The notes under the pieces: generated by a model
What the model saw: the letters and a program-made list of their open reading frames with translations, nothing else
What the model was told of the DNA's origin: nothing
Database searches by the model: none
Position numbers and translations under genes: made by a program
In this document: in pieces, positions 6,299 to 13,413 of the stretch
Layout: each line of letters opens with the position of its first letter
Position numbering within the stretch: the first letter of the stretch is position 1
Assembly: GCA_934661755.1 (NCBI GenBank)
Contig: CAKUJM010000061.1
Coordinates: forward strand, 1-13,413
Origin: an uncultured Lentisphaeria bacterium
GTDB lineage: Bacteria > Verrucomicrobiota > Lentisphaeria > Oligosphaerales > Oligosphaeraceae
Direction of reading: 5' to 3'
DNA length: 13,413 nucleotides

Positions 6299-8269
6299 TT
6301 ATTTCCCGTACTCCAGCGCCACCATCTGGTGGCACTGGAATGCATCCACCTGGAAGGACACGCCATCCGTCTCCGTCGCGAAGTCGATTGGAGACTCCTG
6401 GGGAACCAGCTTCACCGCGGTGACCGCGTGCGGAGTGCGGATCCGAACCCGGGTGCCATGCAACGGCGGCAAATCCTCGATGATCTCGGTGTCATCGCCG
6501 CGCTTGCTGGTCGGCGCATAGAGCAGATGGACGATTTCCCGATGGTTTGCCGCGTCGTCGGTGACGGTCAGACGGGCGGTTGATGGCAAATTGGTGGTGG
6601 CGATTCGCTGTCCGCCCAGGACGGCGTTGATCAGCTTCTCCATGAATTGCCGCACCACCACCGAGCCGTCATGGCGGTAGATGGAGAAAAGCGGCATTGC
6701 CAGGAATGCGCCGCGATCGGAGATCGCCCCGGCGCTGAACTCGGAGGGCGTCCTGTCGTACGGGGTCTGGCGATGGCTGCAGAAATGCCGCGCCGTGCGG
6801 TTGTAGTAGGGCTTGTAGAGCTGCCCCAGCGATTTGGCTTTGGCGTTGTCGGGCTTGACATCAACCGCCTGGCCATAGACGACAAATGGCGTGCTGGCAA
6901 ATTCCGGGCGCAGATCCGGTTCCGGCAGCATGTATACCGGCGTGAGGCCGTCGGATCCGCCGATGGCAATGCCGTCGGTGAGCCATTGAGGCAATTCCCT
7001 GATGCATTCGCCGGCGAAGACAACCCTGCCGCCATCGACGAGGTATTTCCGGATGCGTTCCGCGAGGTCCGGCAGGAGCTTGAAGCCCTCCGGCAAGATC
7101 ACGGCGCGGTATTGGCTGAAATCCTGCCCGGGAAGCAGGACGTCGAAGAGGAAATGGCTCTCCAGCAGCAGCCGGGACAGCCCGATGTCGGAGTCCGTCG
7201 GCAATCCGCAGGCTTCGGCGGAAATCATCGCGATCTCCGCACGATTGACGGCGTGTTCGCAGTACTTTTCCTTGTCCCGGACTTCGCGGTAGGCCTCGCC
7301 GATCACCCGATAGGTGGTGTCGTCCATCTTACCGCAGGGATGAAGCTGGTCGCCGATATTGCAGCGCGCGCCCTGGGCGAGGATGGCGGCGCATTCGTAG
7401 CGCAAGGCATTCGGGTGCTTTATGCCGCCAAATTCGCCCCACGAGGAATGGAATTTCCCCGTCATGCCGCAGAAACGCAGGCCGGTCTTGCGGGCGGCGC
7501 CGGCATTCAACGGGAAGTGGTCGTAGCCCCATCCGCCAGTCGGAAGCGACTCGATCTCCAAATGGGAAAAATAGCGCAGGAACTCCGGATGGTCCAGATG
7601 GACGTTGTTCCAGTTGTGGATGATCGCGATATCCTTGCTGACGCTGCGCACCGCCTCGCCGATGGCCTGGCAGTATTCGTCCAGCACCGCCAGGTCGTTG
7701 ATCAGCCGGTCCTCATGCCTCTCCGGATCCAGGCCGCAGGCGTACATGCGGTCGATGCAGTTCTGGCAGCAGCAGTCGTGGGGGAAGATGATGTCGAAGA
7801 AGACGCCGTCGGCATCCGGATAGCGCTCCACCGCCTCCGAGGTCAGCGCGCATAGGTGCTCCAGGTACTCCTTGTGGTTGAAGCACAGCTTGTGGAAGCC
7901 GGGCTTCAACAGGCCCTCGCTGCTCCATGGCTGCACGCCTGGCGCCGGCACCTCGCGCCACTGGGGATGCTCGATCGCGCAACGCTGGTTGGTGCCTGCC
8001 GAAATGTAGATCTGGGTGCGGACCCCCGCGGCCTTGGCCGCCTTGATCTGCTCGCCCAGAAGGTCGAAGTGCAATGACGGATGCATCTTGCCGACCTTGG
8101 TCGGGTGATAGGAATAGCCGTGGTGGCAAAGCGAAAAAAGCGTGATCGAGTCGACGGCGGACTCCTCCAGAGTGCGGCGGAAATCATCCGCTGAAAACTG
8201 CGAGCCGACCCCGGGGATGTCCGGCGCGGTATGGAAGTCCAAATGAATCTGTCGGAAGGGGAAGGACAT
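6299..8269 (-). CDS. GHL6-like glycoside hydrolase with beta-galactosidase-trimerisation-like domain
   Basis: 656 residues. The N-terminal barrel carries the pattern of the 'hypothetical glycosyl hydrolase 6' family, which is related to fucosidase and beta-galactosidase barrels: DFHTAPDIPG (11-20), SLCHHGYSYHPTKVGKMHP (46-64) and DLLGEQIKAA (69-78). GVFFDIIF (155-162) provides D159 as candidate nucleophile, and HLEIESLPTGGWGYDHFP (236-253) offers E238/E240 as possible acid. CCCQNC (166-171) resembles the Cys-rich loop common in this family and may bind metal. Residues about 345-545 look like a glutamine-amidotransferase-fold trimerisation domain, with a small beta domain at the end. No signal peptide is seen. 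The substrate cannot be named from sequence. It is the last gene of the minus-strand series, 100 bases after the methylase and convergent with the AraC gene. Confidence 0.75.
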   Translation of the reverse strand: MSFPFRQIHLDFHTAPDIPGVGSQFSADDFRRTLEESAVDSITLFSLCHHGYSYHPTKVGKMHPSLHFDLLGEQIKAAKAAGVRTQIYISAGTNQRCAIEHPQWREVPAPGVQPWSSEGLLKPGFHKLCFNHKEYLEHLCALTSEAVERYPDADGVFFDIIFPHDCCCQNCIDRMYACGLDPERHEDRLINDLAVLDEYCQAIGEAVRSVSKDIAIIHNWNNVHLDHPEFLRYFSHLEIESLPTGGWGYDHFPLNAGAARKTGLRFCGMTGKFHSSWGEFGGIKHPNALRYECAAILAQGARCNIGDQLHPCGKMDDTTYRVIGEAYREVRDKEKYCEHAVNRAEIAMISAEACGLPTDSDIGLSRLLLESHFLFDVLLPGQDFSQYRAVILPEGFKLLPDLAERIRKYLVDGGRVVFAGECIRELPQWLTDGIAIGGSDGLTPVYMLPEPDLRPEFASTPFVVYGQAVDVKPDNAKAKSLGQLYKPYYNRTARHFCSHRQTPYDRTPSEFSAGAISDRGAFLAMPLFSIYRHDGSVVVRQFMEKLINAVLGGQRIATTNLPSTARLTVTDDAANHREIVHLLYAPTSKRGDDTEIIEDLPPLHGTRVRIRTPHAVTAVKLVPQESPIDFATETDGVSFQVDAFQCHQMVALEYGK

Positions 8270-8369
8270 GGTGGTGGCCCTTGGCTTGAATGGGGGAGCA
8301 GCTATTGGAAGGGTTTTTTGCGCCAGCGTGGATCCAGGTGGAAGCCAGTGGCGGCGGTGGCGGAAGCCG

Positions 8370-10802
8370 TCATCGGGTCAGGAAGCCGTGGATGTAGACC
8401 TTTTCGGCAATCGTGTCGCCCAGGTCCTTCATGGCCTTGCGCAAATCGCGGAGCAGGGCGTTGTATTTGGCGTCGGGGCTGTCGCCATTCATGCGGCCAT
8501 GCCCGTCCCGCCCCTGGAAGTGCTCGCGGATGTCGTAGAAGGACGCATTGGGGATGGCGTTGCGCTGGGCGTGGTAATGCTGCCAGAGGGCGCGCCCGGC
8601 GTTGAGCACCCGCATGGCCTCCGCCGACAGCTCGATGGCGCCCCCGTGGGCGGAATCGGCGGGAGATGGCGCAAACAGGTCGTCCTGCCTGAGCCCGGCG
8701 GGGCGGTAGAGCCCTTTGAGGTAGTCGGACATGAAGTGGGAATCGAAGGCCTCCCTGGCATCGACCTCGCCCTCGCTGAAGGGAATCCAGTGGTTCACGC
8801 CGGCCGCAGACCTGATGTTGTTGCTGTTGTGGAACAGCGTGTAGATCAGGCAGTCATGCTGGAACTGCCGGTCGCCGCGCCAGCTGTCATTCGGACTGTG
8901 GAAGATGTCCCGGTCATTGATCCAGGTGTCATCGATGCAGTGGCGGATGGAGTTGTACATGCACATCTCCACCACGTTTTTCGGGGTGATCTTGTGGAGC
9001 AGGCTTTTTCTTATGTCATTCGGGGATGGCTGCGAAGTGATGAAGATATCGTTGTTATGCTGCATGTCGCTGCCCAGAAGCCGCAGGTAGCCAATGGGCT
9101 TTTCCACGTCGTCGTCATAGAATTTGCGCAGCCATGCCACCATGAGCGATTTTGGCGGCTCGAAGGTCTTGCTGCCCAGCCGGATGCCGTCGGCGCCATA
9201 TACTTCGGCACGGATCCCGGTGAATTTTTCCTTCCGGGCGCCATTCCAGATGAAGAATCCGATCGGAAATTTCCCCTTGACGTTGTCGAAGGTGCATGCG
9301 GGCACAATGAAGAGCCGTTCCAGCTTTGGCTGGAAGCAGTTGCGGAATTTCTCGAAGTTCGGCCCCTGAAGGGATTTCAGCTTGGAGAAGTTGGCGATGA
9401 TGCAGCCGGGGATCTCCTTGTAGATGCGGTAGAGGAATTGCGCATAGAGCTCACGCCCGGCAGTGCCGATTTCCCCCGCGTACCTGGCATAGGTCCTGGT
9501 GCAATTGGCGAGGTCGTCGCGGTTTTCGCCGCTGCCGCAAATCTGCCGGGCATTGCTGGCTTCGGCGTATGGCGGATTGATGTAGACCACGAGGCGGCTG
9601 CGCTTCTCCGGGTTGCTGATGACCTCCCTCAGGCTGCCAGGCAATTCGCCGAAGTCGCCGTTGAGGAAGTCGAACTGGAAGACATGGGCGTCCAGCATGT
9701 TGGCGCCATTGCGGATGCGCTCGTGCATGATGGCCACATCCGGCTGGTCGAGGGTGGAGGCCCAGAGGTGGTATTTGTTGGTCAGGCCGACCTCCATGTT
9801 TCCGGTGCCGGCGCAGCAGTCCCAGACGTAATAGCGGTCCTGCCAGTCGTCGCCCAGATAGTCCGCCAGGCACTCCTGGCTTTTTCGCACCCAGACCTGC
9901 GGAGTGAAGAACGACCCCTTGCGCTCGCGGATATCCTGCGGCACCAGCAGGTCGATCCGCTCCATGATGTACTTCCAGTACTCGCGCTCCGGCGGGCGCT
10001 GGTAGCGGTTCCAGAACTTGTTGTATGCAGCCTGGCCGTCGCTGAAATTGAAGTTGGTGTAGAGGGGCTGCCCGCCGAGCAGGCGCCCGGAGTCCAGGCG
10101 GTAGCTGGTCTGCTCCAGCACCACCGCGAGGTTCTCCGGCAGGGTATGGCCGTTGTCGGCCAATAGATCCGCCAGATAGAAATCCCGCGGGAGAATCCCG
10201 CTGCGCCTGACATCATCCCAGTTGATGTTGATCGACGGCATGACATCAGTCAGCCACTTGTAGAAGACAGACACGAAGGTGCTTTTGGAGATCCGGAGCT
10301 TCGTGCCGGCGGTGGTGCCGCCCGCGATGGCATGGCGGATGAAGTCGCGCAATTCGCGGTCATCCCGGCCGAATTGGAAGCCCGCCCGGCTGTCGCTGAT
10401 CGCCGAGGCGACCATCTGGCGAAGCCGGGTGAATTCCGCAGTGCTGTGGTTCGAGGGCGTGACCTTCCAGTTGAAGTCGTTCTCGTGGAATACCCCCATC
10501 ACTGCGGAATAGGGGATGAAGGAGATGCCGTCGGCGTTGAACGCCCCCAGCCACGCCGGTGCGATATGCCGGGTGTAGGTCTGGTGGCGCCCAATGGTCA
10601 GAATCAGCTGGACAAGGGCGTCGGTGAGGTCCTCGCGCCCCGCCTTGGCCTCCGCCCACAGCAACGTGTAGTCCAGCCCGTCCCGGTCCTTGACCCAGAA
10701 GTCGATGTTGTCTACCCGGCGCGTGCAGTCATATTGCGGAAAGTAGTCTTCCGCGACGCGGAGCTTCAGCTCCTCCTCAAGGATGCCGGAGTATTTTTCC
10801 AT
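8370..10802 (-). CDS. Eco57I/type IIG-like adenine-N6 DNA methyltransferase, possible nuclease fusion
   Basis: 810 residues. Motif X-like KGSFFTPQVWV (295-305), motif I WDCCAGTGNMEVGL (327-340) and motif IV NPPY (409-412) appear in the order of gamma-class adenine-N6 methylases. They bind S-adenosylmethionine and flip the target adenine. Residues 415-720 probably hold the target-recognition region. The C-terminus has the pattern FYDIREHFQGRDGHGRMN (755-772) and ends KVYIHGFL, which I recall from single-chain type II restriction-methylation proteins. The N-terminus contains D34 followed by LLWAEAK (47-53), compatible with a PD-(D/E)XK nuclease. If active, one protein would both cut and methylate, and no separate endonuclease or specificity gene is adjacent. 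The alternative is a stand-alone methylase. The ATG at 10802 is preceded by a 9-bp tandem repeat and no ribosome site; the upstream frame has no earlier start. Confidence 0.82.
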   Translation of the reverse strand: MEKYSGILEEELKLRVAEDYFPQYDCTRRVDNIDFWVKDRDGLDYTLLWAEAKAGREDLTDALVQLILTIGRHQTYTRHIAPAWLGAFNADGISFIPYSAVMGVFHENDFNWKVTPSNHSTAEFTRLRQMVASAISDSRAGFQFGRDDRELRDFIRHAIAGGTTAGTKLRISKSTFVSVFYKWLTDVMPSININWDDVRRSGILPRDFYLADLLADNGHTLPENLAVVLEQTSYRLDSGRLLGGQPLYTNFNFSDGQAAYNKFWNRYQRPPEREYWKYIMERIDLLVPQDIRERKGSFFTPQVWVRKSQECLADYLGDDWQDRYYVWDCCAGTGNMEVGLTNKYHLWASTLDQPDVAIMHERIRNGANMLDAHVFQFDFLNGDFGELPGSLREVISNPEKRSRLVVYINPPYAEASNARQICGSGENRDDLANCTRTYARYAGEIGTAGRELYAQFLYRIYKEIPGCIIANFSKLKSLQGPNFEKFRNCFQPKLERLFIVPACTFDNVKGKFPIGFFIWNGARKEKFTGIRAEVYGADGIRLGSKTFEPPKSLMVAWLRKFYDDDVEKPIGYLRLLGSDMQHNNDIFITSQPSPNDIRKSLLHKITPKNVVEMCMYNSIRHCIDDTWINDRDIFHSPNDSWRGDRQFQHDCLIYTLFHNSNNIRSAAGVNHWIPFSEGEVDAREAFDSHFMSDYLKGLYRPAGLRQDDLFAPSPADSAHGGAIELSAEAMRVLNAGRALWQHYHAQRNAIPNASFYDIREHFQGRDGHGRMNGDSPDAKYNALLRDLRKAMKDLGDTIAEKVYIHGFLTR

Positions 10803-10811
10803 GGGACGACG

Positions 10812-10847
10812 GGTATGGCGGGTATGGCGGGTATGGCGGGGATGGCG
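10812..10847 (-). repeat. 9-bp tandem repeat, four units, before methylase start
   Basis: On the plus strand GGTATGGCG occurs three times in a row (10812-10838), followed by a fourth unit GGGATGGCG with one change (10839-10847). It fills most of the 67-base gap between the transporter stop and the methylase ATG, ending 9 bases upstream of that ATG. Changes in unit number would alter spacing or RNA structure but not the reading frame. Confidence 0.9.
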
Positions 10848-10869
10848 GGGACACCCGCCGTTGGCTTGC

Positions 10870-12291
10870 CTATTTGAAGAACTGGACGTACCCGAAGACG
10901 AAGATCAGCATGATGATCACCGGCAGGATGAGCCGGCAATACCACTGGAAGGCCTTTGGCCACTGCCAGCTCTGGCCTTCGTTGAGCTCGGCGATGAAGT
11001 CCTTCATGCCCCAGCCGAAGCCCCAGCAGCAGAACAGCGCGGTCAGCATCGACCCCAGCGGCAGCAGATTCTGGCTGACGATGAAGTCCTCCAGGTCGAG
11101 GATGCCGGTGCCTTCGCCAAATGGCTTGAAGCTGCTCCAGATATTGAAGCCCAGCAGGCATGGCAGCGAAAGCAGGGCGATGCCCAGACCGACCATGAGC
11201 GCGGCCTGCCAGCGCTTGATTTTCCATTCGTCAATGGCATAGGCGATGATGTTCTCGAAGACCGCGACCACGGTCGACACGGCCGCGAAGGTCATGAAGA
11301 AGAAGAAGAGCGACCCCCAGAAGCGCCCGCCGGGCATCATCTGGAAGACATTGGGCAGCGAGATGAAGATCAGCCCGGGGCCGGCATTGGGTTCGACCCC
11401 GTAGGTGTAGCATGCTGGGAAGATGATCAGCCCGGCGCCGATGGCCACGATGGTGTCCATCACGATGATGCTGGCGCTCTCGCTGGCCAGGGATTTCTTC
11501 CAGCCCAGGTAGCTCCCGAAGATTTCCATGCTGCCGACGCCCAGGCTCAGGGTGAAGAACGCCTGGCCCATGGCGGCGAACACCGTCTCCATGATGCGGT
11601 CGGAGAAATTCGACCAGTTCGGCACCAGATAGAATTTCAGCCCCTCGGCGGCGCCCGGCAGCAGCAGCGAATTGATCACCAGGATGAAAAGCAGCACGAA
11701 CAGCGCCGACATCATGTACTTGGCGGAGTTCTCGACCGTCTTGCGGACGCCGCCGCTGCAAAGCAGCGCGCCCAGGACGACGGTGATCAGCATGTACAGC
11801 AGGCTGCGCCCGGGGGAGCTCACCAGCGACCCGAAGAAGTCGCCGATGGCGACGCGCGACGCCGCAATGTCGAGAGTCCCCTCCGGGGTGATTTGGGTGC
11901 ATTTCATGATGCTGCCGCCGGCATAGTAGCATGCGTAGGCGATCAGCCAGCCTGAAATGGTGGTGTAGTAGGTCATCAGCAGGACATTCCCCGAAAAGAT
12001 GACCTTGCCGATCGCCGCCCAGAAATGACCGTCATGTTTGGCCAGCCTGCGGTAGCTGCCGACAAGATTGGCGCGTCCCGCGCGGCCAACCGCCAGTTCC
12101 ATCATCAGGATCGGAAAGCCCAGGAGCACCAGGAAGAGCAAATAGAGCAACACAAACCAGCCGCCGCCATATTTTCCGCAGATGTAGGGGAAGCGCCATA
12201 CATTGCCCAGGCCGACGGCACAGCCGACGGACAGCATCAAGAATCCGAGTCGCGAGGCCAGGGTCTCGCGCGCACTGCAGTTGTTTTCCAT
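10870..12291 (-). CDS. Neurotransmitter:sodium symporter (NSS/SNF, LeuT-fold) amino-acid transporter
   Basis: 473 residues, with about 11 hydrophobic segments, typical of bacterial NSS members that lack the twelfth helix. TM1 has the unwound signature SVGCAVGLGNVWRFP (21-35), in which G23, A25, V26 and N30 match LeuT Na+-site residues G20, A22, V23 and N27. TM6 contains GQAFFTLSLGVGSMEIFGSY (242-261) and TM8 contains FAAVST (335-340), with A336, S339 and T340 matching the LeuT Na2 ligands. It is an inner-membrane Na+-driven importer, most likely for amino acids; the substrate is not predictable by eye. It lies 49 bases after gmk and 67 bases before the methylase. The start ATG at 12291 has no clear ribosome site. 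Confidence 0.93.
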   Translation of the reverse strand: MENNCSARETLASRLGFLMLSVGCAVGLGNVWRFPYICGKYGGGWFVLLYLLFLVLLGFPILMMELAVGRAGRANLVGSYRRLAKHDGHFWAAIGKVIFSGNVLLMTYYTTISGWLIAYACYYAGGSIMKCTQITPEGTLDIAASRVAIGDFFGSLVSSPGRSLLYMLITVVLGALLCSGGVRKTVENSAKYMMSALFVLLFILVINSLLLPGAAEGLKFYLVPNWSNFSDRIMETVFAAMGQAFFTLSLGVGSMEIFGSYLGWKKSLASESASIIVMDTIVAIGAGLIIFPACYTYGVEPNAGPGLIFISLPNVFQMMPGGRFWGSLFFFFMTFAAVSTVVAVFENIIAYAIDEWKIKRWQAALMVGLGIALLSLPCLLGFNIWSSFKPFGEGTGILDLEDFIVSQNLLPLGSMLTALFCCWGFGWGMKDFIAELNEGQSWQWPKAFQWYCRLILPVIIMLIFVFGYVQFFK

Positions 12292-12340
12292 GAGTTTGGG
12301 GTTGTTGTGTTTTGGGATGCGGTGGAAAAATCAGCCGGCG

Positions 12341-12940
12341 TTACAATTCCCGGTGGGATGTCCGGCAGAGGCTGGCGCGGATGATCGCCTGCAGATCCCC
12401 GGCGGCATGATCCAGGGTGTCGTTGACAACCAGGTAGTCGTATTCGCGCCAGCATTCATTTTCCATGGCGGCGTTGCGCAGCCGATGCCGGATTGCATCC
12501 TCGCTCTCGGTATGGCGGCCGCGCAGACGCGACTCCAGCTCCGCCAATGACGGCGCAGCCAGGAAGACGTAGACGAAAGAAGATGCGTACACAGTGCCGG
12601 CAACGGAATTGCGGATCTGCCGGGCGCCCTGCACATCGATGTCCAATACGAAGATTTCTCCGGCGTCGATGGCCGCGAAAATCGGACTCCTGGGCGTGCC
12701 GTAGCAGTTGTCATGGACTACGGCATGCTCCAGAAACTCCCCGCGGTCGCGTGCTTCGGCGAATTGTCCGGCGGTGCGGAAGTGGTAGTGCACGCCATCC
12801 ACCTCGCCCGGGCGCGGTGCCCGCGTGGTCCAGGATATCGAAAAGCGCATCGATGGCCATGACGGCCGCACCGCGTTGATGACGCTGGACTTGCCGGCGC
12901 CGCTTGGACCGGAGATGATGATTGCCAGACCTTTGGACAT
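12341..12940 (-). CDS. gmk: Guanylate kinase
   Basis: 199 residues, close to the usual length of about 205. It phosphorylates GMP (or dGMP) to GDP with ATP in the cytoplasm. The P-loop GPSGAGKSS is at 11-19. The GMP-binding part includes SISWTTRAPRPGE (34-46; R40 and R43), HYHF (51-54; Y52) and EFLEHAVVHDNCYGTP (68-83; E71). FVLDIDVQGARQIR (97-110) and the lid GRHTESEDAIRHRL (141-154) follow, and YDYLVVND (167-174) is near the end. The frame is open to an ATG at 13087, but the family N-terminus begins at MSKGLAIIISG, so I use the ATG at 12940. It lacks the yicC and rpoZ neighbours it has in many genomes; here a transporter, a methylase and a hydrolase follow on the same strand. Confidence 0.95.
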   Translation of the reverse strand: MSKGLAIIISGPSGAGKSSVINAVRPSWPSMRFSISWTTRAPRPGEVDGVHYHFRTAGQFAEARDRGEFLEHAVVHDNCYGTPRSPIFAAIDAGEIFVLDIDVQGARQIRNSVAGTVYASSFVYVFLAAPSLAELESRLRGRHTESEDAIRHRLRNAAMENECWREYDYLVVNDTLDHAAGDLQAIIRASLCRTSHREL

Positions 12941-13094
12941 TTTGGGGAAGAGGCGGTGTCTCTGAACTTTGTGAAGGGGTGCGGCGATATCGCCGGGAAT
13001 GACGGAGAATGGAAAACGACGCTGCCGCGGCACGGCGCGAAGACATATTGCGCAAGCCGGGACGAAGGCAATGAAGGGCACGGGCATTCCGCAG

Positions 13095-13100
13095 AATATA
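13095..13100 (-). promoter_or_regulatory. Possible -10 box upstream of gmk
   Basis: Read on the minus strand this is TATATT, one of few AT-rich hexamers in the leader of gmk. I could not find a convincing -35 box at 16-18 bases upstream; TTGCCG lies too close. Transcription from here would give a leader of roughly 150 bases before the ATG at 12940. Confidence 0.25.
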
Positions 13101-13161
13101 ACCCCTGAATCGGCAAGTCCATTGCCGAACCGGGTATGCTGTCATGGATTTGTAAAGTGTC

Positions 13162-13205
13162 TGCCAATCGCACACTTTTGGGGATTATGGCGCCAGCGAT
13201 TGGCA
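13162..13205 (-). other. Conserved stem-loop in right repeat
   Basis: TGCCAATCGC (13162-13171) and GCGATTGGCA (13196-13205) are perfect 10-base inverse complements around a 24-base loop. It is the counterpart of 567-610 in the left copy, where one of the ten pairs is lost. Confidence 0.65.
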
Positions 13206-13225
13206 ATACTGTGCGGGGCGGCTAG

Positions 13226-13270
13226 CTTAACGGTGGGTGGTCGGGTGGGGGAACGTGGCCCACCTATAAG
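13226..13270 (-). other. Second stem-loop in right repeat
   Basis: CTTAACGGTGGG (13226-13237) pairs with CCCACCTATAAG (13259-13270) at ten of twelve positions. In the left copy only the inner GGTGG/CCACC pairing (about 512-540) is well kept. Confidence 0.45.
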
Positions 13271-13413
13271 GCTGACGCGCGCGCGAGGGGAGACGAGCGG
13301 CGGAGGGGTTACCCGCATGAGTGAACTTGGCTGGTGCATGTGTTGTTACAACATGGCGCGTTCTTACAAACTACGCACAGCGGCACGTCAAGCCCGGCGC
13401 CAACCCCTCCGGC

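Larger units (their letters stand above)
12941..13413. other. Upstream region of gmk with repeat, no gene seen
   Basis: 473 bases without a gene I would defend. Positions 12941-13148 are the leader of gmk and hold a perfect 6-bp stem CGGCAA-gtcca-TTGCCG (13111-13127). Positions 13149-13413 are the right copy of the long repeat. The minus-strand frame running through here into gmk encodes no recognisable protein. Confidence 0.75.
13149..13413 (-). repeat. Long flanking repeat, right copy (truncated by window end)
   Basis: The reverse complement of 342-622. Read on the minus strand it runs from the TTGGCGCCGG core at the window end, through GAACGCGCCATGTTG, the alternating CG run (about 13276-13286) and CCCACCGTTAAG, to TTTACAA at 13149-13155. 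It lacks the 17 extra bases of the left copy. It probably continues past the window edge into the double-hairpin head. It lies 208 bases upstream of gmk, pointing in the direction of transcription, just as the left copy does for its operon. Confidence 0.85.

Noticed and set aside
8268..10166. Plus-strand open frame of 632 codons opposite the methylase, and a 390-codon frame at 10783-11955 opposite the transporter
   Set aside because: The methylase and transporter are unmistakable on the other strand; these frames are the codon-bias shadow and encode no recognisable fold.
12941..13087. 49-residue N-terminal extension of guanylate kinase
   Set aside because: The family N-terminus starts just before the P-loop, and the extension is unlike any known gmk leader.

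Overview
This is a GC-rich bacterial chromosomal window with dense, gene-on-gene packing and GC-biased third codon positions. The genes are glycoside hydrolases of the GH106-like, GH78 and GHL6-like types with an AraC regulator, a bacterial Na+-coupled transporter, a single-gene restriction-modification type methylase, and guanylate kinase. None of the seven starts has a convincing Shine-Dalgarno sequence. This mix, with palindromic GC-rich intergenic repeats, best fits a polysaccharide-degrading member of the PVC group such as a Lentisphaerota/Victivallales bacterium. That assignment is an inference from gene content; there is no rRNA or other phylogenetic marker apart from gmk.

Layout. Positions 1-898 hold no convincing gene. 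They contain GC-rich palindromic repeat units (76-179, 187-258, 311-344), a roughly 280-base repeat (342-622), and an AT-richer promoter region with a good sigma-70 promoter (838-866). A plus-strand operon follows: a GH106-like hydrolase (899-3190), a GH78 alpha-L-rhamnosidase-like enzyme (about 3132-5459, overlapping the first gene) and an AraC-family regulator (5456-6259, ATGA overlap). It converges at 6260-6298 on a minus-strand gene series. Read in its own direction that series is gmk (12940-12341), an NSS-family transporter (12291-10870), a four-unit 9-bp tandem repeat (10847-10812), an Eco57I/type IIG-like N6-adenine methylase (10802-8370) and a GHL6-like hydrolase (8269-6299). Gaps in the series are 49, 67 and 100 bases, so it could be one transcript. 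Upstream of gmk lies a second copy of the 280-base repeat (13149-13413, cut by the window end), in inverted orientation relative to the first.

How the genes may work together. The plus-strand operon looks like a small rhamnose-glycan module: two hydrolases from families known for alpha-L-rhamnosidases plus a local AraC regulator. No hydrolase shows a signal peptide, so they probably act in the cytoplasm on imported oligosaccharides; no sugar transporter is present here. The GHL6-like enzyme on the other strand may belong to the same diet but is arranged with unrelated genes.

The least ordinary points are: (i) the structured repeat at both ends, placed upstream of an operon in the same relative orientation each time and carrying a conserved 10-bp stem; (ii) the 9-bp tandem repeat just before the methylase start; and (iii) the methylase itself, with an N-terminal E-x-K nuclease-like motif.
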